Positions 8,287 to 16,449 of a stretch of DNA of 25,379 nt are shown one piece after another. A program made the position numbers and the translations under genes. Positions within the stretch are counted from its first letter, which is position 1. Each line of letters begins with the position of its first letter. The DNA comes from Nitriliruptoraceae bacterium (lineage in GTDB: Bacteria; Actinomycetota; Nitriliruptoria; Nitriliruptorales; Nitriliruptoraceae): the NCBI GenBank assembly GCA_007125475.1, contig SLDB01000251.1:1-25379 (forward strand), in the 5' to 3' direction. The notes beneath the pieces were generated by a model that saw only the letters and a program-made list of their open reading frames with translations, was not told the DNA's origin and searched no databases.

Positions 8287-9192
8287 GTGACGCTGTTGGT
8301 CGCCCTCCTCCTCGGCGTCGTCCAGGGCGTGTTCATGTTCGTGCCGGTGTCGTCGACGAGCCACCTCGTCCTCACCCAGACGTGGCTGCGCGCGACCGGG
8401 ACCTCGCTGCCGCCGCCCGAGTCGCCGGAGCTCATCCTCTTCGACCTCGTCGTGCACGTCGGCACGCTGGTGTCGATCGTGGTGGTGATGGGGGCCGGCC
8501 TCCGCGCGCTGGGTGCCGGGGTTCGCACCGAGCTGGCCTCGGGGGCCGTGCGTGGTGGGGGGCTCCGTTCCGGTGCCGCCACCGATCCGGCGGCCCCGGC
8601 GACCCGGTTGGTGCTCCTCGGGCTCCTCAGCGTGGCGGTGACCGGGGTGCTGGGGCTGGTGTTCCGCGACGTGCTCGGGGAGGTGTTCGCCTCCCCGCAA
8701 CTCGTCGCCGTCGCCCTCATCGCCACCGGGGCGATGCTGTGGTGGACCGACGCGATGACCTCCGACAGGTCCGGGCGGCGGCTGCGGTTCGCCTGGCGGG
8801 GGCCGGGCGACGTCACCGTCGGGGTCGCGATCGCGATCGGGGCCGCCCAGGCCGTCGCCCTGGCACCGGGGGTGTCCCGGAGCGGGACGACGATCTTCGT
8901 GGCACTGCTGGTCGGGATGCGTCGTACCCTGGCGGCGCGATACTCGTTCTACATCGCGATCCCGACGATCCTCGCGGCCACCGGCGTGCAGGCCCTGCAG
9001 GTCGTCCTCGACGGAGAGCCCGTCACCGTCGGTGCCGCCCCGCTGCTGATCGGGTTCGTCGTCGCGGCCGCGGTGGGAACCGTCTCGCTGTGGGCGGTGC
9101 TGCGCCTGCTGGAGGCCGCCCGGTTCCGGGTGTTCTCCGTGTACGTCTGGCTGTTGGCCACGGTCGTCCTCGTCACCGGGCACGGTGCCTGA
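8287..9192 (+). CDS. UppP/BacA-family undecaprenyl-diphosphate phosphatase homologue, altered N-terminal motif
   Basis: 301 residues of a polytopic membrane protein of the BacA family, which removes one phosphate from undecaprenyl diphosphate to recycle the lipid carrier for peptidoglycan. The family signatures are clear: VPVSSTSH at 19-26 and PGVSRSG at 194-200, with R198 matching the catalytic arginine. However, the two glutamates of the first motif (E17 and E21 in E. coli, EGLTEF) are Q13 and M17 here. Gln at the first position is seen in other UppP proteins; Met at the second is unusual. Start: GTG with AGGAGG 6 bases before it, at the homology boundary. RF3 follows after 61 bases and may be co-transcribed. 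It may be a functional variant subfamily, a related phosphatase, or impaired. Confidence 0.85.
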   Translation: MTLLVALLLGVVQGVFMFVPVSSTSHLVLTQTWLRATGTSLPPPESPELILFDLVVHVGTLVSIVVVMGAGLRALGAGVRTELASGAVRGGGLRSGAATDPAAPATRLVLLGLLSVAVTGVLGLVFRDVLGEVFASPQLVAVALIATGAMLWWTDAMTSDRSGRRLRFAWRGPGDVTVGVAIAIGAAQAVALAPGVSRSGTTIFVALLVGMRRTLAARYSFYIAIPTILAATGVQALQVVLDGEPVTVGAAPLLIGFVVAAAVGTVSLWAVLRLLEAARFRVFSVYVWLLATVVLVTGHGA

Positions 9193-9253
9193 GCCCGCGA
9201 GGCCGCCAGCACGTCCACCGTCACCCACTGTCGCACCATCCCAAGGAACCCAC

Positions 9254-10810
9254 GTGTCCGAGGTCATCACCGAGTCGAACCGACGCCGGACGTTCGCGAT
9301 CATCTCCCACCCCGACGCCGGCAAGACCACCCTCACCGAGAAGTTCCTGCTCTACTCGGGCGCGATCCAGCAGGCCGGTGCGGTGCAGTCGCGGAAGGCG
9401 GACCGCTCCACGACCTCCGACTGGTTGGAGCTGGAACGCAAGCGCGGCATCTCGGTGACCTCGGCGGTGGCGCGGTTCGAGCACGACGGGGTGGTCCTGA
9501 ACCTGCTGGACACCCCCGGCCACCGCGACTTCTCCGAGGACACCTATCGCGTGCTGTCCGGGGTGGACGCGGCGGTGATGGTGATCGACGCCGCCCGCGG
9601 GGTCGAGCCGCAGACCGAGAAGCTCTACGCGGTGTGTCGTGCCCGGGGCACCCCGGTGATCACGTTCGTGAACAAGATGGACCGCCCGACCCCCGAGCCG
9701 CTGGAGATCCTCGACGACCTGCAGGACACCCTGGGACTCGTCGGTCAGCCGGTGACCTGGCCGATCAAGCCCGGAGGCCGGTTTCACGGCGTCGTCGACC
9801 GCCGTGACCACGCCACGTACGCGTTCGTCGGCAACACCCCCGGCGGTGCCCGTGTCGCCGCCGAGGACGTGGGCAAGCTCGCCGACCTCCCGGAAGCGGT
9901 GCGTGAGGAGGTCGAGCTGCTGGACGCCATCGGCGCGGACCTCGACCTCGACGAGTTCCTCGCCGGGAAGGCCACCCCGGTGTTCTTCGGCTCGGCGCTG
10001 TCGAACTTCGGGGTGCGGCTGTTGCTGGACGCCGTGGTGTCCTACGCCCCGCCCCCCTCGGCCCGCGAGGACGTCGACGGCCGGCCCCGGGCCGTCGACG
10101 CCCCGTTCAGCGGGCTGGTATTCAAGGTGCAGGCCAACCTCGACCCGCGTCACCGCGACCGCCTGGCGTTCCTGCGGGTGTGCTCGGGGAGGTTCGAGCG
10201 CGGCTCCACGCTGATCAACGCCCGTACGGGGCGGAAGGTCACGGCGAAGTACGCGCACACGGTGTTCGGCCGTGAGCGCGAGACCGTCGACGTGGCCTAC
10301 CCCGGCGACGTCGTCGGCCTCGTCAACGCCACCGACCTGCGGGCCGGCGACACCCTGCACGAGGAGGGTGACCCGGTGCGGTTCCCGCCGTTGCCGATCT
10401 TCACCCCCGAGCACTTCGCCACCGCCCACCCGGCGGACCGTTCGCGGGTCAAGCAGTTCCGGCGAGGGGTCCACCAACTCGACGAAGAAGGCGTGGTGCA
10501 GGTGCTGCGGCACCCCGAGCTCGGCGACCAGGCGCCGATCTGGGCGGCGGTGGGCCAGCTGCAGTTCGACGTGGCGGCGTGGCGGATGGAGCATGAGTTC
10601 GGCGCCGCCGTCCGCCTCGAGGGCACCCGCTTCGAGGTGGCACGCGCCACCGACGAGGACGGGGTCGCCGCGTTGGCAGCGATGCGTGACGTGGAGGTCT
10701 ACCGCCGCGAGTCGGGGGCGCCGTTCGCCCTGTTCCGCAGCCGCTACGTCGCCGACCGCGTCGAGCGTGAGCACCCCGAGATCGCGCTGGACACCCTCAT
10801 CCTGTCGTAG
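9254..10810 (+). CDS. prfC: Peptide chain release factor 3 (RF3)
   Basis: 518 residues, close to the usual 520-530. This translational GTPase recycles RF1/RF2 from terminating ribosomes. G motifs: SHPDAGKTT at 18-26, DTPGH at 86-90, NKMD at 140-143, and an SAL segment near 242-244. The EF-G-like switch text RGISVTSAV and the RF3-specific SRKADRSTTSDWLELE segment (about 46-61) separate it from EF-G and TypA. The C-terminal domain III-like region (PVIFAAVGQLQFDV-type text, here IWAAVGQLQFDV) is also typical of RF3. The frame is open upstream, but GTG 9254 begins the conserved VSEVITESNRRRTFAIISH text and has AAGGA 6-7 bases before it. The stop codon lies inside a hairpin. Confidence 0.95.
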   Translation: MSEVITESNRRRTFAIISHPDAGKTTLTEKFLLYSGAIQQAGAVQSRKADRSTTSDWLELERKRGISVTSAVARFEHDGVVLNLLDTPGHRDFSEDTYRVLSGVDAAVMVIDAARGVEPQTEKLYAVCRARGTPVITFVNKMDRPTPEPLEILDDLQDTLGLVGQPVTWPIKPGGRFHGVVDRRDHATYAFVGNTPGGARVAAEDVGKLADLPEAVREEVELLDAIGADLDLDEFLAGKATPVFFGSALSNFGVRLLLDAVVSYAPPPSAREDVDGRPRAVDAPFSGLVFKVQANLDPRHRDRLAFLRVCSGRFERGSTLINARTGRKVTAKYAHTVFGRERETVDVAYPGDVVGLVNATDLRAGDTLHEEGDPVRFPPLPIFTPEHFATAHPADRSRVKQFRRGVHQLDEEGVVQVLRHPELGDQAPIWAAVGQLQFDVAAWRMEHEFGAAVRLEGTRFEVARATDEDGVAALAAMRDVEVYRRESGAPFALFRSRYVADRVEREHPEIALDTLILS

Positions 10811-10823
10811 TCGCCACGACAGG
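10801..10823 (+). terminator. Hairpin spanning the prfC stop codon
   Basis: Perfect 8-bp arms CCTGTCGT/ACGACAGG with a 7-base loop. The TAG stop (10808-10810) lies at the end of the left arm and start of the loop. No U-tract follows. Likely prfC terminator. Confidence 0.55.
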
Positions 10824-10899
10824 GACGTCCGTGGTTTGCTCGAGCAACGTGGTCGTGCCGCACTGAGCGATACTGCCACCCACCTCGGGAAGGCCGCCG

Positions 10900-12894
10900 G
10901 TGTCGATCGAACTCCCGCAGCTGCCGTTCACCGACGTGGCGTTCCTCTTCGCGGTGCTCGCTGGAGCGATCCTCGTCAGCCCGCTGCTCGCCCGGTGGCT
11001 TCGGCTCCCCGAGGTCGTCACGATCGTCCTCGTCGGTTTTGCGGTCGGGCCGACCGGGCTCGGGCTCGTCGAACGCGCCGGGGTGGTCGCCGCCCTCGGC
11101 GGTGCCGGGCTGCTGTACCTGATGCTCGTCGCCGGGCTCGAGCTCGACCTCGACGACTTCGTCGCCCACCGGCGTGACGCGATCGGGTTCGGGGTCGCGA
11201 CGTTCGTGACCCCCATGGTGCTCGGGTACGTCGTCGCGCTGCTGCTGGGGTACGGGCAGGCGGCGTCGGTGCTGCTGGCCTCGTGCTGGGCATCGCACAC
11301 GCTGATCACCTACCCGGCGTTCCAGCGGGTCGGCACGGTCGGGAACCGTTCGGTGGCGACCTCGGTCGGGGCGACGATCATCACCGACACCGCCGCGCTG
11401 CTGGTCCTGGCGGTGGTCGCCCGTGCCTGGCTCGGTGAGTTGTCGCTGCTGTTCTGGGTGACCCTGCTCCCGGCACTCGCCGCCGTCACCGCCGGGGTGC
11501 TCTACGGGTTGCCCCGGATGGCCCGCCGGTTCTTCGCCGGACCCGGTCAGCACCGCCCCCTGCGGTTCGTGTTCGTGCTGGTGGCGTTGTTCGTCTCCGC
11601 CGCGTTGTTCGACGTCATCGGGATCGAGCCGATCGTCGGGGCGTTCCTCGTCGGCCTCGCCCTGAACCGGGCGGTGCCGAACCGGGGCCCGTTGATGGAC
11701 CGCATCCACTTCGTCGGCGCGACCCTGTTCGTGCCGTTCTTCCTGCTGGCGACCGGGATGCTCATCGACCTGCGGGTGCTGGCCGAGCCGCGGACCCTGG
11801 TCGTCGGCGCCGCGTTCACGGGGGTGGCGATCGTCGCGAAGTGGCTCGCCGCCGAGATCGCCGGGGCCGTGTCCGGGTACTCGCGGGTCGAGGTTGCCGC
11901 GATGTTCTCGCTCTCCTCGGCGCAGGCGGCGCTCACCCTCGCCGCGATCGTCGTCGGCCTCGAGATCGGGTTGATCGGGGAGGTGACGGTGAACGCGGTC
12001 GTCCTCGTCATCCTCGTCACCTGCCTGGTGGCGTCGTTGGTCGCGGGCCGGGCCGCCCCACGGCTGCCGGTGGCCGAAGGCACCCGTGAGTACGGGGAGG
12101 TCGTCGTCACCCCGGTGTCGAACCCGGACACCGCGTCCCGGCTGATGGGGGTCGCGTCGATGTTCGCCCGGGCCGACGGCGGGCTCGTCGTCCCGGTGAG
12201 TGTCACGATGGCCAGCGCCGGCGGGCACGCACTCGCCGCGGCGTCCGCCGCCGAACGGGTCCTGACCGAGGTCGCCCAGCGCGCCGGCGCGGAGGCGACC
12301 AGCATCCACCGTGTCGACCGCACACCGGAGAGCGGGATCGTCCACGTCGTCGCCGAGGAGCACGCCTCGCTGCTGGTGCTCGGGTGGCGGTCGGGTGCTC
12401 CCAGCCCCGGCACCGAGTTCGGTGCGGTCACCGACGCGGTGCTCGCCGAGACGTGGGTGCCGACGCTGCTGGTCCGCGACGGCGGCGCGCAGATCCGCCG
12501 CGTCCTGTTGGTCATCGCGGCCTCGACCACGACCCCGGCCGGGTTGCCGGCGCTGCGTCTGGCGGTGGAGGCCGCGTCGTTGCAGGCCCGTCACGCGGGG
12601 GTGGCGGTCCAGGTCGTGACGAACGCGGACCCCGCCGAGGTCGCTGCGCTCACACCGGCCACCTTCCGGCTCACCACGACCGGCGCACGCCGTGTCGGGA
12701 TCGTCGCCCACCACGCCACCGCCGGCGACGTGGTCGTGGTGCCGAGCCTGGGTGATCCGGCGAGCATCCGGGAGCTGGCGCGCCGGCTGCCACGCACGGT
12801 CCCCGACGGTGCGGACCTGCTGATCTGTCTGGACGGCTCCGCCGCGGACCCCGACGGGGAGTCGGAGCCCCACGTCCCGGAGGCGACGGCGTGA
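10900..12894 (+). CDS. CPA2-type cation/proton antiporter with universal-stress-like C-terminal half
   Basis: 664 residues. The first 385 or so form a sodium/hydrogen exchanger (CPA2, KefB/GerN-like) domain with about 12 hydrophobic segments. It includes VGFAVGPTGLGL (45-56), GLELDLDDF (79-87) and the ITDTAALLVLA segment (161-171), whose D163 is the expected ion-coupling acid. The cytoplasmic remainder (about 395-640) reads as one or two UspA-like domains (SLLVLGWRSG, WVPTLLVRDGG), suggesting control by nucleotide or stress signals. It should exchange Na+ or K+ for protons in pH and salt homeostasis. The GTG start has GGGAAGG 6 bases before it. It is convergent with the Fur-family gene, and their stops share a hairpin. 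The substrate ion is not determinable. Confidence 0.9.
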   Translation: MSIELPQLPFTDVAFLFAVLAGAILVSPLLARWLRLPEVVTIVLVGFAVGPTGLGLVERAGVVAALGGAGLLYLMLVAGLELDLDDFVAHRRDAIGFGVATFVTPMVLGYVVALLLGYGQAASVLLASCWASHTLITYPAFQRVGTVGNRSVATSVGATIITDTAALLVLAVVARAWLGELSLLFWVTLLPALAAVTAGVLYGLPRMARRFFAGPGQHRPLRFVFVLVALFVSAALFDVIGIEPIVGAFLVGLALNRAVPNRGPLMDRIHFVGATLFVPFFLLATGMLIDLRVLAEPRTLVVGAAFTGVAIVAKWLAAEIAGAVSGYSRVEVAAMFSLSSAQAALTLAAIVVGLEIGLIGEVTVNAVVLVILVTCLVASLVAGRAAPRLPVAEGTREYGEVVVTPVSNPDTASRLMGVASMFARADGGLVVPVSVTMASAGGHALAAASAAERVLTEVAQRAGAEATSIHRVDRTPESGIVHVVAEEHASLLVLGWRSGAPSPGTEFGAVTDAVLAETWVPTLLVRDGGAQIRRVLLVIAASTTTPAGLPALRLAVEAASLQARHAGVAVQVVTNADPAEVAALTPATFRLTTTGARRVGIVAHHATAGDVVVVPSLGDPASIRELARRLPRTVPDGADLLICLDGSAADPDGESEPHVPEATA

Positions 12895-12916
12895 CCGGTG
12901 CACCCCCGCCGGTCAC
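12891..12916. terminator. Bidirectional hairpin carrying both convergent stop codons
   Basis: Perfect 8-bp arms GTGACCGG/CCGGTCAC with a 10-base loop. The antiporter TGA (12892-12894) lies in the left arm. The Fur-family stop (12913-12915, minus strand) lies in the right arm. It should serve as a terminator from both sides. Confidence 0.6.
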
Positions 12917-13338
12917 CGCCGACGGCAGTCGGCGCAGCGTCCGGTGACGACGAGGTCGATGTCGTGGGCCTCGAACTCGTGGTCGCGGTCGAGGTGCTCG
13001 GCGACCTGGGCGACCAGTGAGCCGATGTGGTGGTCGATGCCTCCGCAGTCGACGCAGACGAGGTGGAAGTGCTCGTCGGGGTGGGCCAGCTCCCAGTGAC
13101 CGGCGTCGGAGCCCCCCAACCGGGTGGTGCGTACCAGCCCGAGCTCTTCGAACAGCGCGAGCGTTCGGTAGATCGACGCGGTGTCGACGCCGCCACCGTC
13201 GTCACCGATCCGGGCCGCGATCTCGTCGACGGTGAGGTGGCCCGGTGAGGCGTTGAGCACCTCCCAGACGGCACGGCGGGGTCGGGTCACCCGGTAGCCC
13301 CGGGTGCGCAGGTGTGCGTCGAGCTCCGTCGTCGCCAT
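12913..13338 (-). CDS. Fur-family metal-responsive regulator
   Basis: 141 residues. The winged-helix N-terminal domain contains RGYRVTRPRRAVWEVL and the DNA-recognition segment DTASIYRTLALFEELGLV (52-69). The dimerisation domain has the metal-binding text HPDEHFHLVC (H86, H90, H92) and two CxxC structural zinc pairs (C95/C98 and C135/C138). The family includes Fur, Zur, Mur, Nur and PerR; the sequence does not settle which, though the two CxxC pairs and short C-terminus are common in Zur-like members. It is the last gene of the minus-strand helicase cluster, 35 bases after the SF2 helicase. No ribosome site is visible. A TAGCCT element ending 7 bases before the ATG suggests it can also be expressed from a leaderless transcript. 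Confidence 0.9.
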   Translation of the reverse strand: MATTELDAHLRTRGYRVTRPRRAVWEVLNASPGHLTVDEIAARIGDDGGGVDTASIYRTLALFEELGLVRTTRLGGSDAGHWELAHPDEHFHLVCVDCGGIDHHIGSLVAQVAEHLDRDHEFEAHDIDLVVTGRCADCRRR

Positions 13339-13345
13339 GGCCCCG

Positions 13346-13351
13346 AGGCTA
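13346..13351 (-). promoter_or_regulatory. Candidate leaderless -10 of the Fur-family gene
   Basis: Minus-strand TAGCCT with 7 bases to the ATG, so transcription would begin at or next to the start codon. This fits the absence of a Shine-Dalgarno sequence. No clear -35. Confidence 0.4.
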
Positions 13352-13373
13352 CTGACCGCACCGCGCCCCGGTC

Positions 13374-15008
13374 CTATGCGTGGTCCAACCAGCGGTCGGC
13401 GGCGCGGAGACGGTGTTCGAGGTCGCGGAGCGTCGCCTGGGCGATCGAGGAGATCCCCGCCTCGCGGTTGAGCCGGCTGTTGACGACCTCGGGGGTCAGG
13501 CCGGTGAGGTGGGTGAGCATCCGGACCCGGTCGGTGTTCGCCTGCCGCAGCTCACGCTTGCGCACGGCGCGGCTCACCGTCGTCACCCCGGTCCCACCCG
13601 CTGCCGCCGCGGCCGCGCCGGACCCCGCCAGCGGCGGTGGGGTCGCCAGTTCGACCTCCAGGGAGAGGTCCTCGACGGTGTCGACGATGAGGTCGTCGTG
13701 GTGGTCGTCGTCGAACACGCTGGCGGAGGCGGCGTCGGTGAGCGGGGTCGCCGAGATCGCCTGGAACAGCGAGAGCTGGTCCTCGCCGTCCGGGACGTCG
13801 TCGAGGGCGACGGGGGGCTGGTCGCCGTCCTCCTCCCGGCGGCGCAGCGAATGGGTGCGCGCCTCGGCCAACCCGGCGGCGAACCCGCGCAGCCGTGGGT
13901 CGTCCGGGATGAACATGAACGCTTTCTGCCGCCGCATCGTGGGCTGCCAGCGCACCAGTCGTCCCACGGCCTGCCGGAAGAACAACTCGGTGACGGTGTT
14001 CGTCGCGTACACCCCGACCCGCAGGCGGGGGACGTCGACGCCCTCGGAGACCATCCGCACCGCCACGATCCACGGGTCCCGGGAGTCGGCGAACGCCGCG
14101 ATCCGGTCGCTGGCCGCCGGGTCGTCGGAGGTCGCGACGGTGGCGTCGACGCCGTGGCGCCGTCGCAGCAGCCCGGCGACGGCGTGGGCGTGCTCGACGT
14201 CCATCGTGATCGCCAACGCGGCGGCGTCGGGGTGGGTGGTGCGCAGCCGTTGCAGCTGTGCGTGGGCTTCGTCGAGGACCGACGGCAGCCACTCACCGTC
14301 GGGGGAGAGCGCGGTCCGCAGTCGCTGCGAGGAGCGGGTGCGGTCCAGGGCGTCGTCGAACGTCGCCCGCATCGTCACCCCGTCGGGCGCGGTCCACTCC
14401 ATCTCCCCGTTGAGCCGGGGGAAGAACACCGGGCGGACCACGCCCCCGTCGCGGAGCGCGTCCTCGTAGCCGTAGGTGAAGTCGGCGACGGCCTCGTCGA
14501 AGTCGTAGGCCACGAACGGGATCGGGTTCTCGTCGCTGCGGAACGGGGTCCCGGAGAGCGACAGGCGTCGTGCCGACAACTCGAACGCGACGGCGACGCC
14601 GTCGCCCCAGGCGCGGTCGGCGCCGGCGTGGTGGATCTCGTCGAGGATGACGAACGCGTCGTCGGCCGGCCCTCGCAGCGCCCCGGGAGCGGCGGCGACC
14701 TGCTGGTAGGTGACCACCACCCCGTGCATGTCGGACGGGAACCGCTCGTTCGAGGACCACTCGGGTTCGAGGTGGAAGCCGAACGTCGCCGCCGCGGCCG
14801 CCCACTGGTGCTTGAGGTGCTGGGTGGGGGCGGCGACCACCAGGCGGCGGTGCGGGTGTGCCGCGACGTCGCGGAGCGCCGCGGCGATCGCGAACGTGGT
14901 CTTGCCGGCGCCGGGGGTGGCGACGGCGAGGAAGTTGCGTGACGGTGCGGCTTCGAAGGCGTCCAGGGCGGCCTTCTGCCAGCGGCGCAGGCGGAAGCGT
15001 TGCGGCAC
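13374..15008 (-). CDS. SF2 DEAD/DEAH-type helicase (XPB/RadD-like)
   Basis: 544 residues. Domain 1 starts RLRRWQKAAL with a Q-type motif, Walker A TPGAGKTT (31-38), PTQHLKHQW (61-69), Walker B ILDEIHH (121-127) and LSGTPFR (151-157). Domain 2 holds VRMVSEGVDVPRLRVGVYAT and QAVGRLVRW, giving motifs V and VI with an arginine finger. An acidic stretch follows (about 465-480, many Asp). A C-terminal helical segment, KRELRQANTDRVRMLTHL through AADRWL, may be a nucleic-acid or partner-binding module. It is likely an ATP-driven DNA translocase in repair or recombination; the precise role is unknown. GTG start with GGAGG about 10 bases upstream. The gene lies 28 bases after the UvrD-like C-terminal half, so all are probably one transcript. 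A defence role is conceivable but there is no nuclease domain in it. Confidence 0.9.
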   Translation of the reverse strand: MPQRFRLRRWQKAALDAFEAAPSRNFLAVATPGAGKTTFAIAAALRDVAAHPHRRLVVAAPTQHLKHQWAAAAATFGFHLEPEWSSNERFPSDMHGVVVTYQQVAAAPGALRGPADDAFVILDEIHHAGADRAWGDGVAVAFELSARRLSLSGTPFRSDENPIPFVAYDFDEAVADFTYGYEDALRDGGVVRPVFFPRLNGEMEWTAPDGVTMRATFDDALDRTRSSQRLRTALSPDGEWLPSVLDEAHAQLQRLRTTHPDAAALAITMDVEHAHAVAGLLRRRHGVDATVATSDDPAASDRIAAFADSRDPWIVAVRMVSEGVDVPRLRVGVYATNTVTELFFRQAVGRLVRWQPTMRRQKAFMFIPDDPRLRGFAAGLAEARTHSLRRREEDGDQPPVALDDVPDGEDQLSLFQAISATPLTDAASASVFDDDHHDDLIVDTVEDLSLEVELATPPPLAGSGAAAAAAGGTGVTTVSRAVRKRELRQANTDRVRMLTHLTGLTPEVVNSRLNREAGISSIAQATLRDLEHRLRAADRWLDHA

Positions 15009-15036
15009 GTCGCGTGATCCTCCGGTGTGGGGTGCG

Positions 15037-16449
15037 TCAGCCGGCGTGCGCGGCGACGACGTCGAGGACGTCGTCGCCGAAGCGCTCGAGCTTGGCGGGT
15101 CCGACCCCGGGGCACTCGGCGAGCTCGCGCAAGGTACGCGGCCGGCGACCGGCGATCACGTGCAGGTGGCGGTCGTGGAACACCAGGTACGCCGGGACCC
15201 CGGTCTCTGCGGCGGTGCGGGCCCGCCAGGCACGTAGGGCCTCGAACGTGGCGGTGTCCGCGGGGTCGTCGGCGGGCGCTTGGACGACGGCGCGTCGCGG
15301 CGCGGCCAACCGGCAGCGCCGCCCATCGACGGTGACGACGTCACCGAACCCGACCCCGACGACGGCGTCGACGGCGTCGAGGCGCACCTGCGCGCCACGC
15401 CGCGTCACCTTCTGCACGCGGCCGGTGACGCCACCCGGCAGCGTGAGGCCGAGCCCGGCGGCGGCGACGGCGTCGTCACCGTCGAACGTCGCCACGGCCA
15501 CCTCACGTGGTGGTGCGGGGTCGGAGGGTGACGCGGTCGGCCGGCCGGTCGCCGGCGCCGTGAGCTCGTCGGCGAACGGGGAGGTGCGGGCCCGGTCGGC
15601 GAGGACGTCGACGCTGCTGCGGCACCGGGTGACCGCGACGTGGAAGACCCGCCGCTCCTCCTCGACGTCGTCGGCGAGCCGGTGGGGGAACAGCCCCTGG
15701 TTCGCGGCGAACACGACGACGTGTGCCCACTCGCGCCCCTTCACCCGGTGCACGGTGGACAGGTGCACCCCATCCGGGTCGGCGGGGGTTCGCAGCCGGT
15801 CGGCGAGCCAGTCGGCGAACGCCGCCGGGTCGGGTTGCAGCGCCGCGAGCTGCTGCAGGGCGTCGAGGTCGTCGCCGTGGCTGGAGCCCTCCGGGCGGGT
15901 GCGGGAGGCGTCGAGGGCGTCCATCGCCTCACCGAGGCCGATGCGGTCGCGGATCACCTCGAGGCACTCGGCGGTGTCCGCCCCGGCGGTGATCGCCCCC
16001 TCGAGGGTGTACAGGTCGCCGAGGTACTCCTCGAAACGCTGCCGGTGGGTGGCGTCGAGGCCGTCGGCGAGGTGGGCGAGCTGGGCGGCCGAGGTGCGCG
16101 CTGAGCGTGCCAGCAGCGGGGTGATCGCCGACTTCACCTTCCGTGCCGGCCGGTTGATCGTCTCCAGGACGTCGTCGCGGGCGACGCGTTCCAGATCGAG
16201 GCCGAGGCGGAGGTAGGCCAGCGCGGTACGGATCCCGGTGCGGGACAGGACGCTGGCGTCCAGCGGCGAGGTGTGTGCCACCCCGGCCTCGGTCAGCGCC
16301 ACCTGCACCGGCAGCAGCGCGCTGGCCACTCGGGCCAGGACGGCGACCTCGGCCGGGGCCGCCCCCGCGCCGAGCCGGGCGGTGACGACCTCGACCGCCC
16401 GGTGGGCCAGCTCGGGCGCTTCACGTCGGTGGACGGTGAGCACGCTCAC
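15037..16449 (-). CDS. UvrD2-like helicase, C-terminal half (2A/2B motifs plus HRDC)
   Basis: 470 residues completing the helicase begun by the gene ending at 16446. It holds the second RecA-like half of an SF1A helicase: motif V text HLSTVHRVKGREW (229-241) and motif VI EEERRVFHVAVTRCR (263-277). The last 75 or so residues, starting RAWRARTAAETGVPAY and ending LAECPGVGPAKLERFGDDVL, form an HRDC domain, the hallmark of actinobacterial UvrD2. No Walker A is present, so it cannot hydrolyse ATP alone. Its GTG start overlaps the upstream TGA as GTGA, the classic arrangement for translational coupling. Joining the two frames by one extra base in the GGGG run near 16453-16456 would give a continuous protein reading RPEVGDGVSVLTVHRREAP. 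It may be a true split gene or a sequencing deletion in a homopolymer. Confidence 0.85.
   Translation of the reverse strand: MSVLTVHRREAPELAHRAVEVVTARLGAGAAPAEVAVLARVASALLPVQVALTEAGVAHTSPLDASVLSRTGIRTALAYLRLGLDLERVARDDVLETINRPARKVKSAITPLLARSARTSAAQLAHLADGLDATHRQRFEEYLGDLYTLEGAITAGADTAECLEVIRDRIGLGEAMDALDASRTRPEGSSHGDDLDALQQLAALQPDPAAFADWLADRLRTPADPDGVHLSTVHRVKGREWAHVVVFAANQGLFPHRLADDVEEERRVFHVAVTRCRSSVDVLADRARTSPFADELTAPATGRPTASPSDPAPPREVAVATFDGDDAVAAAGLGLTLPGGVTGRVQKVTRRGAQVRLDAVDAVVGVGFGDVVTVDGRRCRLAAPRRAVVQAPADDPADTATFEALRAWRARTAAETGVPAYLVFHDRHLHVIAGRRPRTLRELAECPGVGPAKLERFGDDVLDVVAAHAG

Noticed and set aside
9221..10879. 552-codon minus-strand frame opposite prfC
   Set aside because: Antisense shadow of RF3; no hydrophobic core pattern or motif.
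10744..12903. 719-codon open frame on the minus strand opposite the antiporter
   Set aside because: Its product is a low-complexity Arg/Asp/Gly/His string without any family text, and the plus-strand antiporter is unmistakable. Long antisense frames are expected at this GC content.
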